A stretch of DNA of 64,000 nucleotides from JADCCX01 sp051649305 (lineage in GTDB: Bacteria; Pseudomonadota; Alphaproteobacteria; Rhizobiales; Beijerinckiaceae), in assembly GCA_051649305.1 (NCBI GenBank), contig JBOFGV010000096.1:65628-129627 (forward strand), read 5' to 3'. Below are positions 63,945 to 64,000 of the stretch, in pieces. The notes under the pieces are model-generated. The model had not been told where the DNA came from. It saw only the letters and a program-made list of their open reading frames with translations, and did not search any database. A program made the position numbers and the translations under genes. The first letter of the stretch is position 1; each line of letters starts with the position of its first letter.

Positions 63945-64000
63945 CGGATGGGGGTGGTGCAGGATCAAGCGCCATATCCTTCACGACCCCCATCCGACCT
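63905..64000. repeat. Palindromic intergenic repeat, cut by the window end
   Basis: CCTTCCCC/GGGGAAGG form a hairpin at 63905-63925. CGGATGGGGGT (63945-63955) is inverted as ACCCCCATCCG (63986-63996), and the next bases ACCT match the next arm of the element at 11933. It is a second copy of that family; the remainder lies past 64000. Its first 40 bases are the 3' end of the preceding coding sequence. Confidence 0.8.

Overview
The window is GC-rich, densely coded DNA from an alphaproteobacterium, most likely of the order Hyphomicrobiales (Rhizobiales). The main reason is a complete repABC replication and partition module (about 37.4-41.3 kb), which makes the window part of a secondary replicon (megaplasmid or chromid) or of a region integrated from one. 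The ChvE-GguA-GguB sugar importer, the cobalamin gene names and types, and the many ABC importers fit the same group. I saw no tRNA, rRNA, CRISPR array, transposase or insertion sequence.

Layout. 1-9.9 kb (+): the end of a CUT1 sugar importer, then chvE-gguA-gguB, an orphan TctC-type binding protein, an IlvD/Edd-family sugar-acid dehydratase resembling L-arabinonate dehydratase, and an RraA/HMG-aldolase-like protein. This reads as pentose/galactose uptake and oxidation. 9.9-16 kb (-): a mandelate-racemase-type enolase, a two-subunit periplasmic molybdenum hydroxylase, a palindromic repeat, and soxXYZA without soxB or soxCD. 16-31 kb: a cobalamin island. A cobalamin riboswitch precedes btuB-btuC-btuD, then btuF-cobD with cobC antiparallel, and a minus-strand operon DUF1636-cobP-cobO-cobQ. 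Two tandem hybrid histidine kinases with RpfC-like membrane sensors, a LuxR-type response regulator and a small secreted protein sit inside this island. 31-36 kb: a calcineurin-like phosphoesterase facing a Ugp-like CUT1 importer. 36.7-41.3 kb: a Phd/PIN toxin-antitoxin pair directly beside repC, then repC, an antisense RNA gene, repB and repA, with two identical 16-bp parS palindromes. 41.5-46.8 kb (+): a polyamine-type (PotABCD-like) importer and an amidohydrolase. 46.8-52.8 kb (-): a MarR regulator, a creatininase-family amidase, a DppBCDF-like importer and a polysaccharide-deacetylase-like hydrolase. 53-64 kb (+): the matching binding protein, a PanE-like reductase, an SDR, a VOC protein, a second Dpp-like importer, and a last binding protein that lacks a signal peptide and whose C-terminus is encoded by a palindromic repeat.

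Taken together, this is an accessory replicon devoted to scavenging (sugars, sugar acids, glycerophosphate-like compounds, polyamine-like and peptide-like compounds, corrinoids). The replication module is linked to an addiction system. The items most worth a second look are the tandem RpfC-like kinases within the B12 island, the partial sox set with a divergent SoxY tail, the detailed repABC control elements, and the repeat elements that donate coding or ribosome-binding sequence.
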